A DNA stretch of 64,000 bases from assembly GCA_945910005.1 (NCBI GenBank), contig OX246746.1, positions 39,256,579 through 39,320,578 of the forward strand. The letters are read 5' to 3'. Numbering within the stretch: the stretch's first letter is position 1; the number at the start of each line of letters is the position of its first letter. Of the stretch, positions 51,674 through 62,759 are shown one piece after another. The position numbers and the translations under genes were made by a program. This stretch comes from Isoperla grammatica. Lineage: Eukaryota; Arthropoda; Insecta; Plecoptera; Perlodidae. The notes beneath the pieces were generated by a model. The model saw nothing but the letters and a program-made list of their open reading frames with translations, had not been told where the DNA came from and made no database searches.

Positions 51674-54211
51674 TGATATGTCCTGCGCTAAGTCAGTGAC
51701 ATGAGAGCAACTTTATGCAACATATAAAGACAACGCATGTTTCGTCGCTTGTGACGGTGACTGTACGTGATAAACCCTGCGCTAAGTCAGTGACATGAAA
51801 GCAACTACATGCAACATATGAAGACAACGCATGTTTCCGAGCTTGTGAAGGTGACTGTACTTGATAAACCCTGCGCTAAGTCAGTGACATCAGAGCAACT
51901 ACATGCAACATATGAAGACAACGCATGTTTCCTCGCTTGTGACGGTGACTGTACGTGATAAACCCTGCGCTAAGTCAGTGACATGAGAGCAACTACATGC
52001 AACATATTAGGACAACGCATGTTTTCTCGCTTGTGACGGTGACTGTACTTGATAAACCCTGCGCTAAGTCAGTGACATGAAAGCCACTACATGCAAAATA
52101 TGAAGACAACGCATGTTTCCTCGCTTGTGACGGTGACTGTTCTTGATAAACCCTGCGCTTAGTCAGTGACATGAGAGCAACTACATGCAACATATGAAGA
52201 CAACGCATGTTTCCTCGCTTGTGAAGGTGACTGTACGTGATAAATTCTGCGCTAAGTCAGTGACATGAAAGCAACTACATGCAACATATGACGACAGCGC
52301 ATGTTTCCTCGCTTGTGAAGATGACTGTACTTGATAAACCCTGCGCTAAGTCAGTGACATGAGAGCAACTACATGCAACATATGAAGACAACGCATGTTT
52401 CCTCGCTTGTGACGGTGACTGTACTTGATAAACCCTGCGCTAAGTCAGTGATGTGAGAGCAACTACATGCAACATATGAAGACAACGCATGTTTCCTCGC
52501 TTGTGAAGGTGACTGTACTTGATAAACCCTGCGCTAAGTCAGTGACATGAGAGCAACTACATGCAACATATATGGACAACGCATGTTTCCTCACTTGTGA
52601 CGGTGACTGTACTTGATAAACCCTGCGCTAAGTCAGTGACATGAGAGCAACTACATGCAACATATGAAGACAACGCATGTTTCCTCGCTTGTGATGGTGA
52701 CTGTACGTGATAAACCCTGCACAAGGTTAGTGACATGAAAGCAACTACATGCAACATATAAAGACAACGCATGTTCCCGAGCTTGTGAAGGTGACTGTAC
52801 TTGATAAACCCTGCGCTAAGTCAGTGACATGAGAGCAACTACATGCAACATATGAAGACAACGCATGTTTCCTTGCTTGTGACGGTGACTGTACTTGATA
52901 AACCCTGCGCTAAGTCAGTGACATGAGAGCAACTACATGCAACATATGAAGACAACGCATGTTTCCTTGCTTGTGACGGTGACTGTACTTGATAAACCCT
53001 GCGCTAAGTCAGTGACATGAGAGCAACTACATGCAACATATGAAGACAACGCATGTTTCTTCGCTTGTAAAGGTGACTGTACTTGATAAACTTGGCGCTA
53101 AGTCAGTGACATGAGAGCAACTACATGCAACATATGAGGACAACGCATGATTTCTCGCTTGTGAAGGTGACTGTATTTGATAAACCCTGCGCTAAGTCAA
53201 TGACATGAAAACCACTTCATGCAACATATCAGGACAACGCATGTTTCCTCGCTTGTGAAGGTGACTGTACTTGATAAACCCTGCGCTAAGTCAGTGACAT
53301 GAAAACCACTTCATGCAACATATCAAGACAACGCATGTTTTCTCTATTGTGACGGTAACTGTACGTAATAAACCCTGCGCTCAGTCAGTGCCATGAAAAC
53401 CACTTAATGCAACATATCAGGACAACGCATGTTTTCTCTATTGTGACGGTAACTGTACGTGATAAACCCTGCGCTAAGTCAGTGCCATGAAAACCACTTC
53501 ATGCAACATATCAGGACAACGCATGTTTTCTCTATTGTGACGGTAACTGTACGTGATAAACCCTGCGCTAAGTCAGTAACATGAGAGCAACTACATGCAA
53601 CATATGAAGACAACGCATGTTTCCTCGCTTGTGACGGTGACTGTACGTGAAAAACCCTGCGCTAAGTCAGTGACATGAAAGCAATTTCATGCAACTTATT
53701 AGGAAAAAACATGTTTCCTCGCTTGTGACGGTGACTGTACTTGATAAACCCTGCGCTTAGTCAGTGACATGAGAGCAACTACATGCAACATATTAGGACA
53801 ACGCATGTTTCCTCGCTTGTGACGGTGACTGTACTTGATAAACCCTGCGCTAAGTCAGTGACATGAGAGCAACTTCATGCAACTTATTAGGACAACGCAT
53901 GTTTCCTCGCTTGTGAAGGTGACTGTACTTGATAAACCCTGCGCTAAGTCAGTGACATGAGAGCAACCACATGCAACATATGAAGACAACGCATGTTTCC
54001 TCACTTGTGACGGTGACTGTACGTGATAAACCCTGCGCTTAATCAGTGACATAAGAGCAACTACATGCAACATATTAGGACAACGCATGTTTCCTCGCTT
54101 GTGACGGTGACTGTACTTGATAAACCCTGCGCTAAGTAAGTGACATGAGAGCAACTACATGCAACATATTAGGACAACGCATGTTTCCTCGCTTGTGAAG
54201 GTGAGTGTACT
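51674..54211 (+). repeat. Higher-order block, class A (27 monomers)
   Basis: Duplicate of 21,378-23,915 with the same length and the same GATAAATTCTGCG and GTTCCCGAGC variants. GCACAAGGT is at 52,719 and the D cluster at 53,169. Differences: GTGATGTGAGAGC near 52,449 where the other copy has GTGATATGAGAGC, and GATGGTGAC near 52,693. Confidence 0.85.
53169..53544 (+). repeat. D cluster 6: four divergent monomers
   Basis: Duplicate of the cluster at 22,873, sharing CATATCAAGAC, ACGTAATAAACC and ACTTAATGC, but with the ordinary GCATG and GTGACGG at the end of the fourth monomer. Confidence 0.85.
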
Positions 54212-56843
54212 TGATATGTCCTGCGCTAAGTCAGTGACATGAGAGCAACTTTATGCAACATATGAAGACAACGCATGTTTCGTCGCTTGTGACGGTGACT
54301 GTACGTGATAAACCCTGCGCTAAGTCAGTGACATGAAAGCAACTACATGCAACATATGAAGACAACGCATGTTTCCGTGCTTGTGAAGGTGACTGTACTT
54401 GATAAACCCTGCGGTAAGTCAGTGACATGAGAGCAACTACATGCAACATATGAAGACAACGCATGTTTCCTCGCTTGTCACGGTGACTGTACGTGATAAA
54501 CCCTGCGCTAAGTCGGTGACATGAGAGCAACTACATGCAACATATTAGGACAACGCATGTTTCGTCGCTTGTGACGGTGACTGTACTTGATAAACCCTGC
54601 GCTAAGTCAGTGACATGAGAGCAACTACATGCAACATATGAAGACAACGCATGTTTCCTCGCTTGTGACGGTGACTGTACTTGATAAACCCTGCGCTAAG
54701 TCAGTGACGTGAGAGCCACTACATGCAACATATGAAGACAACGCATGTTTCCTCGCTTGTGATTGTGACTGTACGTGATAAACCCTGCGCTAAGACAGTG
54801 ACATGAGAGCAACTACATGCAACATATGAAGACAACGAATGTTTCCTCGCTTGTTACGGTGACTGTACTTGATAAACCCTGCGCTAAGTCAGTGACATGA
54901 GAGCAACTACATGCAACATATGAAGACAACGCATGTTTCCTCGCTTGTGACGGTGACTTTACTTGATAAACCCTGCGCTAAGTCAGTGACATGAGAGCAA
55001 CTACATGCAACCTATGAAGACAACGCATGTTTCCTCGCTTGTGAAGGTGACTGTACGTGATTAACCCTGCGCTAAGTCAGTGACATGAAAGCAACTACAT
55101 GCAACATATGACGACAGCGCATGTTTCCTCGCTTGTGAAGGTAACTGTACTTAAAAAACCCTGCGCCAAGTCAGTGACATGAGAGCAACTACATGCAACA
55201 TATGAAGACAACGCGTGTATTCTCGCTTGTGATGGTGACTGTACTTGATAAACCCTGCGCTAAGTCAGTGACATGAGAGCAACTACATGCAACATATGAA
55301 GACAACGCATGTTTCCTCGCTTGTGAAGGTGACTGTACTTGATAAACCCTGCGCTAAGTCAGTGACATGAGAGCAACTACATGCAACATATGAAGACAAC
55401 GCATGTTTCCTCGCTTGTGACGGTGACTGTACGTGATAAACCCTGCGCTAAGTCAGTGACATGGGAGCAACTACATGCAACATATTAGGACAACGCATGT
55501 TTCCTCGCTTGTGACGGTGACTGTACTTGATAAACCCTGCGCTAAGTCAGTGACATGAGAGCAACTACATGCAACATATGAAGACAACGCATGTTTCCTC
55601 GCTTGTGACGGTGACTGTACTTGATAAACCCTGCGCTAAGTCAGTGACCTGAGAGCAACTTAATGCAGCATATGAAGACAACGCATGTTTCCTCGCTTGT
55701 GAAGGTGACTGTACTTGATTAACCCCGCGCAGAGTCAGTGACATGAGAGCAACTACATTCAACATATGAAGACAACGCATGTTTCCTCGCTTGTGAAGGT
55801 GACTGTACTTGATAAACCCTGCGCTAAGTTAGTGACATAAGAGCAACTTCATGCAACATATGAAGACAACGCATGTTTTCTCGCTTGTGACGGTGACTGT
55901 ACGTGATAAACCCTGCGCTAAGTCAGTGACATGAGAGCAACTACATGCAACATATTAGGACAACGCATGTTTCCTCGCTTGTGACGGTAACTGTACTTGA
56001 TAAACCCTTCGCTAAGTCAGTGACATGAGAGCAACTACATGCAACATATGAAGACAACGCATGTTTCCTCGCTTGTGAAGGTGACTGTACTTGATAAACA
56101 CTGCGCTAAGTCAGTGACATGACAGCCACTACATGCAACATATGAAAGGTACGCATGTTTCCTCGCTTGTGACGGTGACTGTACTTGATAAACCCTGCGC
56201 TAAGTCAGTGACATGAGAGCAACTACATGCAACCTATGAAGACAACGCATGTTTCCTCGCTTGTGAAGGTGACTGTACGTGATAAACCCTGCGCTAAGTC
56301 AAAGACATGAAAGCAACTACATGCAACATATGAGGACAGCGCATGTTTCCTCGCTTGTGAAGGTGACTGTACTTGATAAACCCTGCGCTAAGTCAGTGAC
56401 ATGAGAGCAACTACATGCAACATATGAAGACAACGCATGTTTCCTCGCTTGTGACGGTGACTGTACTTGATGAACCCTGCGCTAAGTCAGTGACATGAGA
56501 GCAACTACATGCAACATATGAAGACAACGCATGTTTCCTCGCTTGTGAAGGTGACTGTACTTGATAAACCCCACGCTAAGTCAGTGACATGAGAGCAACT
56601 ACATGCAACATATGAAGACAACGCATGTTTCCTCGCTTATGAAGGTGACTGTACTTGATAAACCCTGCGCTAAGTCAGTGACATGAGAGCAACTACATGC
56701 AACATATATGGACAACGCATGTTTCCTCGCTTGTGACGGTAACTGTACTTGATAAACCCTGCGCTAAGTCAATGACATGAGAGCAACTTCATGCAACATA
56801 CTAGGACAACGCATGTTTCCTCGCTTGTGAAGGTGAGTGTACT
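54212..56843 (+). repeat. Higher-order block, class B (28 monomers)
   Basis: Duplicate of 23,916-26,547, with TAATGCAG at 55,661, GATTAACCCCGCGCAG near 55,718 and GAAAGGTACGC near 56,145. Length is exactly 28 x 94. Confidence 0.85.
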
Positions 56844-59800
56844 TGATATGTCCTGCGCTAAGTCAGTGACATGAGAGCAACTTTATGCAACATATGAAGA
56901 CAACGCATGTTTCGTCGCTTGTGACGGTGACTGTACGTAATAAACCCTGCGCTAAGTCAGTGACATGAAAGCAACTACATGCAACATATGAAGACAACGC
57001 ATGTATCCGAGCTTGTGAAGATGACTGTACTTGATAAACCCTGCGCTAAGTCAGTGACATGAGAGCAACTACATGCAACATATGAAGACAACGCATGTTT
57101 CCGAGCTTGTGAAGGTGACTGTACTTGATAAACCCTGCGCTAAGTCAGTGACATGAGAGCAACTACATGCAACATATGAAGACAACGCATGTTTCCTCGC
57201 TTGTGACGGTGACTGTACGTGATAAACCCTGCGCTAAGTCAGTGACATGAGAGCAACTACATGCAACATATTAGGACAACGCATGTTTCCTCGCTTGTGA
57301 CGGTGACTGTACTTGATAAACCCTGCGCTAAGTCAGTGACATGAAAGCAACTACATGCAACATATGAAGACAACGCATGTTTCCTCGCTTGTGAAGGTGA
57401 CTGTACTTGATAAACCCTGCGCTAAGTCAGTGACATGAGAGCAACTACATGCAACATATGAAGACAACGCATGTTTCCTCGCTTGTGACGGTGACTGTAC
57501 GTGATAAACCCTGCGCTAAGTCAGTGACATGAGAGCAACTACATGCAACATATTAGGACAACGCATGTTTCCTCGCTTGTGACGGTGACTGTACTTGATA
57601 AACCCTGCGCTAAGTCAGTGACATGAGAGCAACTACATGCAACATATGAAGACAACGCATGTTTCCTCGCTTGTGATTGTGACTGTACGTGATAAACCCT
57701 GCGCTAAGTCAGTGACATGAGAGCCACTACATGCAACATATGAAGACAACGAATGTTTCCTCGCTTGTGAAGGTGACTGTACTTGATAAACCCTGCGCTA
57801 AGTCAGTGACATGAGAGCAACTACATGCAACATATGAAGACAACGCATGTTTCCTCGCTTGTGACGGTGACTGTACTTGATAAACCCTGCGCTAAGTCAG
57901 TGACATGAAAGCAACTACATGCAACATATGAAGACAACGCATGTTTCCTCGCTTGTGAAGGTGACTGTACTTGATGAACCCTGCGCTAAGTCAGTGACAT
58001 GAGAGCAACTACATGTAACATATGAAGACAACGCATGTTTCCTTGCTTGTGACGGTGACTGTACGTGATAAACCCTGCGCTAAGTCAGTGACATGAGAGC
58101 AACTACATGCAACATATTAGGACAACGCATGTTTCCTCGCTTGTGACGGTGACTGTACTTGATAAACCCTGCGCTAAGTCAGTGACATGAGAGCAACTAC
58201 ATGCAACATATGAAGACAACGCATGTTTCCTCGCTTGTGAAGGTGACTGTACTTGATAAACCCTGCGCTTAGTCAGTGACATGAAAGCCACTACATGCAA
58301 AATATGAAGACAACGCATGTTTCCTCGCTTGTGACGGTGACTGTACTTGATAAACCCTGCGCTAAGTCAGTGACATGAGAGCAACTACATGCAACATATG
58401 AAGACAACGCATGTTTCCTCGCTTGTGACGGTGACTGTACTTGATAAACCCTGCGCTAAGTCAGTGACATGAGAGCCACTACATGCAACATATGAAGACA
58501 ACGCATGTTTCCTCGCTTGTGATTGTGACTGTACGTGATAAACCCTGCGCTAAGTCAGTGACTTGAGAGCAACTACATGCAACATATGAAGACAACGAAT
58601 GTTTCCTCGCTTGTCACGGTGACTGTACTTGATAAACCCTGCGCTAAGTCAGTGACATGAGAGCAACTACATGCAACATATGAAGACAACGCATGTTTCC
58701 TGCTACGGTGACTGTACTTGATGAACCCTGCGCTAAGTCAGTGACATGAGAGCAACTACATGCAACCTATAAAGACAACGCATGTTTCCGCGCTTGTGAA
58801 GGTGACTGTACGTGATAAACCCTGCGCTAAGTCAGTGACATGAAAGCAACTACATGCAACATATGACAACAGCGCATGTTTCCTCGCTTGTGAAGGTGAC
58901 TGTACTTGATAAACCCTGCGCTAAGTCAGTGACATGAGAGCAACTACATGCAACATATTAAGACAACGCATGTTTCCTCGATTGTGACGGTGAATGTACT
59001 TGATAAACCCTGCGCTAAGTCAGTGACATGAGAGCAACTACATGCAACATATGAAGACAACGCATGTTTCCTCGCTTGTGAAGGTGACTGTACTTGATAA
59101 ACCCTGCGCTAAGTCAGTGACATGAGAGCAACTTCATGCAACATATATAGACAACGCATGTTTCCTCACTTGTGACGGTGACTGTACTTGATAAACCCTG
59201 CGCTAAGTCAGTGACATGAGAGCAACTACATGCAACATATGAAGACAACGCATGTTTCCTCGCTTGTGACGGTGACTGTACGTGATAAACCCTGCGCTAA
59301 GTCAGTGACATGAAAGCAACTACATGCAACATATAAAGACAACGCATGTTTCCTCGCTTGTGAAGGTGACTGTACGTGATAAACCCTGCGCTAGGTCAGT
59401 GACATGAAAGCAACTACATGCAACATATGAAGACAGCGCATGTTTCCTCGCTTTTAAAGGTGACTGTACTTGATAAACCCTGCGCTAAGTCAGTGACATG
59501 AGAGCAACTACATGCAACATATGAAGACAACGCATGTTTCCTCGCATGTGAAGGTGACTGTACTTGATAAAACCCGCGCTAAGTCAGTGACATGAGAGCA
59601 ACTACATGCAACATATGAAGACAACGCATGTTTCCTCGCTTGTGAAGGTGACTGTACTTGATAAACCCTGCGCTAAGTCAGTGACATGAGAGCAACTACA
59701 TGCAACATATGAAGACAACGCATGTTTCCTCGCTTGTGACGGTGACTGTACGTGATAAACCCTGCGCTAAATCAGTGACATTAGAGCAACTACATGCAAC

Positions 59801-59940
59801 ATATTAGGACAACGCATGTTTCCTCGCTTGTGACGGTGACTGTACTTGATAAAACCTGCGCTAAGTCAGTGACATGAGAGCAACTACATGCAACATATTA
59901 GGACAACGCATGTTTCCTCGCTTGTGAAGGTGAGTGTACT
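56844..59940 (+). repeat. Higher-order block, class C, full length (33 monomers)
   Basis: Duplicate of 26,548-29,644: CATATTAGG monomer near 58,103, CCTGCTACGG at 58,699, CTTTTAAAGG at 59,451. Length is 33 x 94 - 5, identical to its partner. A change shared with 41,611-44,331 but not with the 30,296-offset partner is GAGAGCCACTACATG near 57,722, pointing to conversion between copies. Confidence 0.85.
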
Positions 59941-62759
59941 TGATATGTCCTGCGCTAAGTCAGTTACATGAGAGCAACTTTATGCAACATATGAAGACAA
60001 CGCATGTTTCGTCGCTTGTGACGGTGACTGTACGTGATAAACCCTGCGCTAAGTCAGTGACATGAAAGCAACTACATGCAACATATGAAGACAACGCATG
60101 TTTCCGAGCTTGTGAAGGTGACTGTACTTGATAAACCCTGCGCTAAGTCAGTGACATCAGAGCAACTACATGCAACATATGAAGACAACGCATGTTTCCT
60201 CGCTTGTGACGGTGACTGTACGTGATAAACCCTGCGCTAAGTCAGTGACATGAGAGCAACTACATGCAACATATTAGGACAACGCATGTTTTCTCGCTTG
60301 TGACGGTGACTGTACTTGATAAACCCTGCGCTAAGTCAGTGACATGAGAGCAACTACATGCAACATATGAAGACAACGCATGTTTCCTCGCTTGTGAAGG
60401 TGACTGTACTTGATAAACCCTGCGCTAAGACAGTGACATGAAAGCCACTACATGCAAAATATGAAGACAACGCATGTTTCCTCGCTTGTGACGGTGGCTG
60501 TTCTTGATAAACCCTGCGCTTAGTCAGTGACATGAGAGCAACTACATGCAACATATGAAGACAACGCATGTTTCCTCGCTTGTGACGGTGACTGTACTTG
60601 ATAAACCCTGCGCTAAGTCAGTGACATGAAAGCAACTACATGCAACATGTATGGACAACGCATGTTTCCTCACTTGTGACGGTGACTGTACTTGATAAAC
60701 CCTGCGCTAAGTCAGTGACATGAGAGCAACTACATGCAACATATGAAGACAACGCATGTTTCCTCGCTTGTGACGGTGACTTTACTTGATAAACCCTGCG
60801 CTAAGTCAGTGACATGAGAGCAACTACATGCAACCTATGAAGACAACGCATGTTTTCTCGCTTGTGAAGGTGACTGTACGTGATAAACCCTGCGCTAAGT
60901 CAGTGACATGAAAGCAACTACATGCAACATATGACGACAGCGCATGTTTCCTCGCTTGTGAAGGTGACTGTACTTGATAAACCCTGCGCTAAGTCAGTAA
61001 CATGAGAGCAACTACATGCAACATATGAAGACAACGCATGTTTCCTCGCTTGTGACGGTGACTGCACTTGATAAACCCTGCGCTAAGTCAGTGACATGAG
61101 AGCAACTACATGCAACATATGAAGACAACGCATGTTCCTCGCTTGTGAAGGTGACTGTACTTGATAAACCCTGCGCTAAGTCAGTGACATGAGAGCAACT
61201 ACATGCAACATGTATGGACAACGCATGTTTCCTCACTTGTGACGGTGACTGTACTTGATAAACCCTGCGCTAAGTCAGTGACATGAGAGCAACTACATGC
61301 AACATATGAAGACAACGCATGTTTCCTCGCTTGTGACGGTGACTGTACGTGATAAACCCTGCACAAGGTCAGTGACATGAAAGCAACTACATGCAACATA
61401 TAAAGACAACGCATGTTTCCGAGCTTGTGAAGGTGACTGTACTTGATAAACCCTGCGCTAAGTCAGTGACATGAGAGCAACTACATGCAACATATGAAGA
61501 CAACGCATGTTTCCTTGCTTGTGACGGTGACTGTACTTGATAAACCCTGCGCTAAGTCAGTGACATGAGAGCAACTACATGCAACATATGAAGACAACGC
61601 ATGTTATCTCGCTTGTAAAGGTGACTGTACTTGATAAACTTGGCGCTAAGTCAGTGACATGAGAGCAACTACATGCAACATATGAGGACAACGCATGATT
61701 TCTCGCTGGTGAAGGTGACTGTATTTGATAAACCCTGCGCTAAGTCAATGACATGAAAACCACTTCATGCAACATATCAGGACAACGCATGTTTCCTCGC
61801 TTGTGAAGGTGACTGTACTTGATAAACCCTGCGCTAAGTCAGTGACATGAAAACCACTTCATGCAACATATCAGGACAACGCATGTTTTCTCTATTGTGA
61901 CGGTAACTGTACGTGATAAACCCTGCGCTCAGTCAGTGCCATGAAAACCACTTCATGCAACATATCAGGACAACGCATGTTTTCTCTATTGTGACGGTAA
62001 CTGTACGTGATAAACCCTGCGCTAAGTCAGTGCCATGAAAACCACTTCATGCAACATATCAGGACAACGCATGTTTTCTCTATTGTGACGGTAACTGTAC
62101 GTGATAAACCCTGGGCTAAGTCAGTGACATGAGAGCAACTACATGCAACATATGAAGACAACGCATGTTTCCTCGCTTGTGACGGTGACTGTACGTGAAA
62201 AACCCTGCGCTCAGTCAGTGACATGAAAGCAATTTCATGCAACTTATTAGGACAAAACATGTTTCCTCGCTTGTGACGGTGACTGTACTTGATAAACCCT
62301 GCGCTAAGTCAGTGACATGAGAGCAACTACATGCAACATATAAGGACAACGCATGTTTCCTCGCTTGTGACGGTGACTGTACTTGATAAACCCTGCGCTA
62401 AGTCAGTGACATGAGAGCAACTTCATGCAACTTATTAGGACAACGCATGTTTCCTCGCTTGTGAAGGTGACTGTACTTGATAAACCCTGCGCTAAGTCAG
62501 TGACATGAGAGCAACTACATGCAACACATGAAGACAACGCATGTTTCCTCGCTTGTGACGGTGACTGTACGTGATAAACCCTGCGCTTAATCAGTGACAT
62601 AAGAGCAACTACATGCAACATATTAGGACAACGCATGTTTCCTCGCTTGTGACGGTGACTGTACTTTAAAAACCCTGCGCTAAGTCAGTGACATGAGAGC
62701 AACTACATGCAACATATTAGGACAACGCATGTTTCCTCGCTTGTGAAGGTGAGTGTACT
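59941..62759 (+). repeat. Higher-order block, class A (30 monomers), locally rearranged
   Basis: It has the A signs, the CATATTAGG monomer near 60,270 and GCATGTTCCTCG near 61,134. At 60,625-60,690 an ATGTATGGAC monomer with CTCACTTG stands where other A blocks have GAGAGCCACTAC monomers. The same ATGTATGGAC form recurs near 61,209, so part of the block has been copied upstream, with a net loss of one monomer against the 44,332 block there. GCACAAGGT is at 61,361. Length is 30 x 94 - 1. Confidence 0.8.
61717..62092 (+). repeat. D cluster 7: four divergent monomers
   Basis: The lineage with CTCGCTGGTGAAGG upstream. It is preceded by a GATAAACTTGGCGC monomer as in clusters 1, 2 and 6, so the approach is a mix of the two D lineages. 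Confidence 0.85.

Larger units (their letters stand above)
50216..60226 (+). repeat. Right copy of the 30,296-bp-offset duplication
   Basis: Partner of 19,920-29,930. After about 60,226 the offset becomes 30,390, because the left copy lacks one monomer near 29,930; it returns to 30,296 by 61,012 and becomes 30,484 at 62,027. Private changes here include CTGTACCTGATAAAC near 51,181 and GAACTTGAT near 51,575. Confidence 0.8.

Noticed and set aside
499..62636. About 50 minus-strand open frames of 60-109 codons with very similar products (such as MRCLHMLHVVALMSLT starts)
   Set aside because: They are the reverse complement of the satellite. The common monomer has only three minus-strand stops (TAG opposite GCTAAG, TAG opposite CTACATG, TGA opposite TCAGTGA), and since 94 is not a multiple of three, a frame passes through three monomers. 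Frames open up only where a variant removes the first stop (GCTTAG, GCGGTAAG, GCACAAGG, GCAGAGTC). They start and end within monomers, have no upstream signals and follow repeat variants, so they are not genes.
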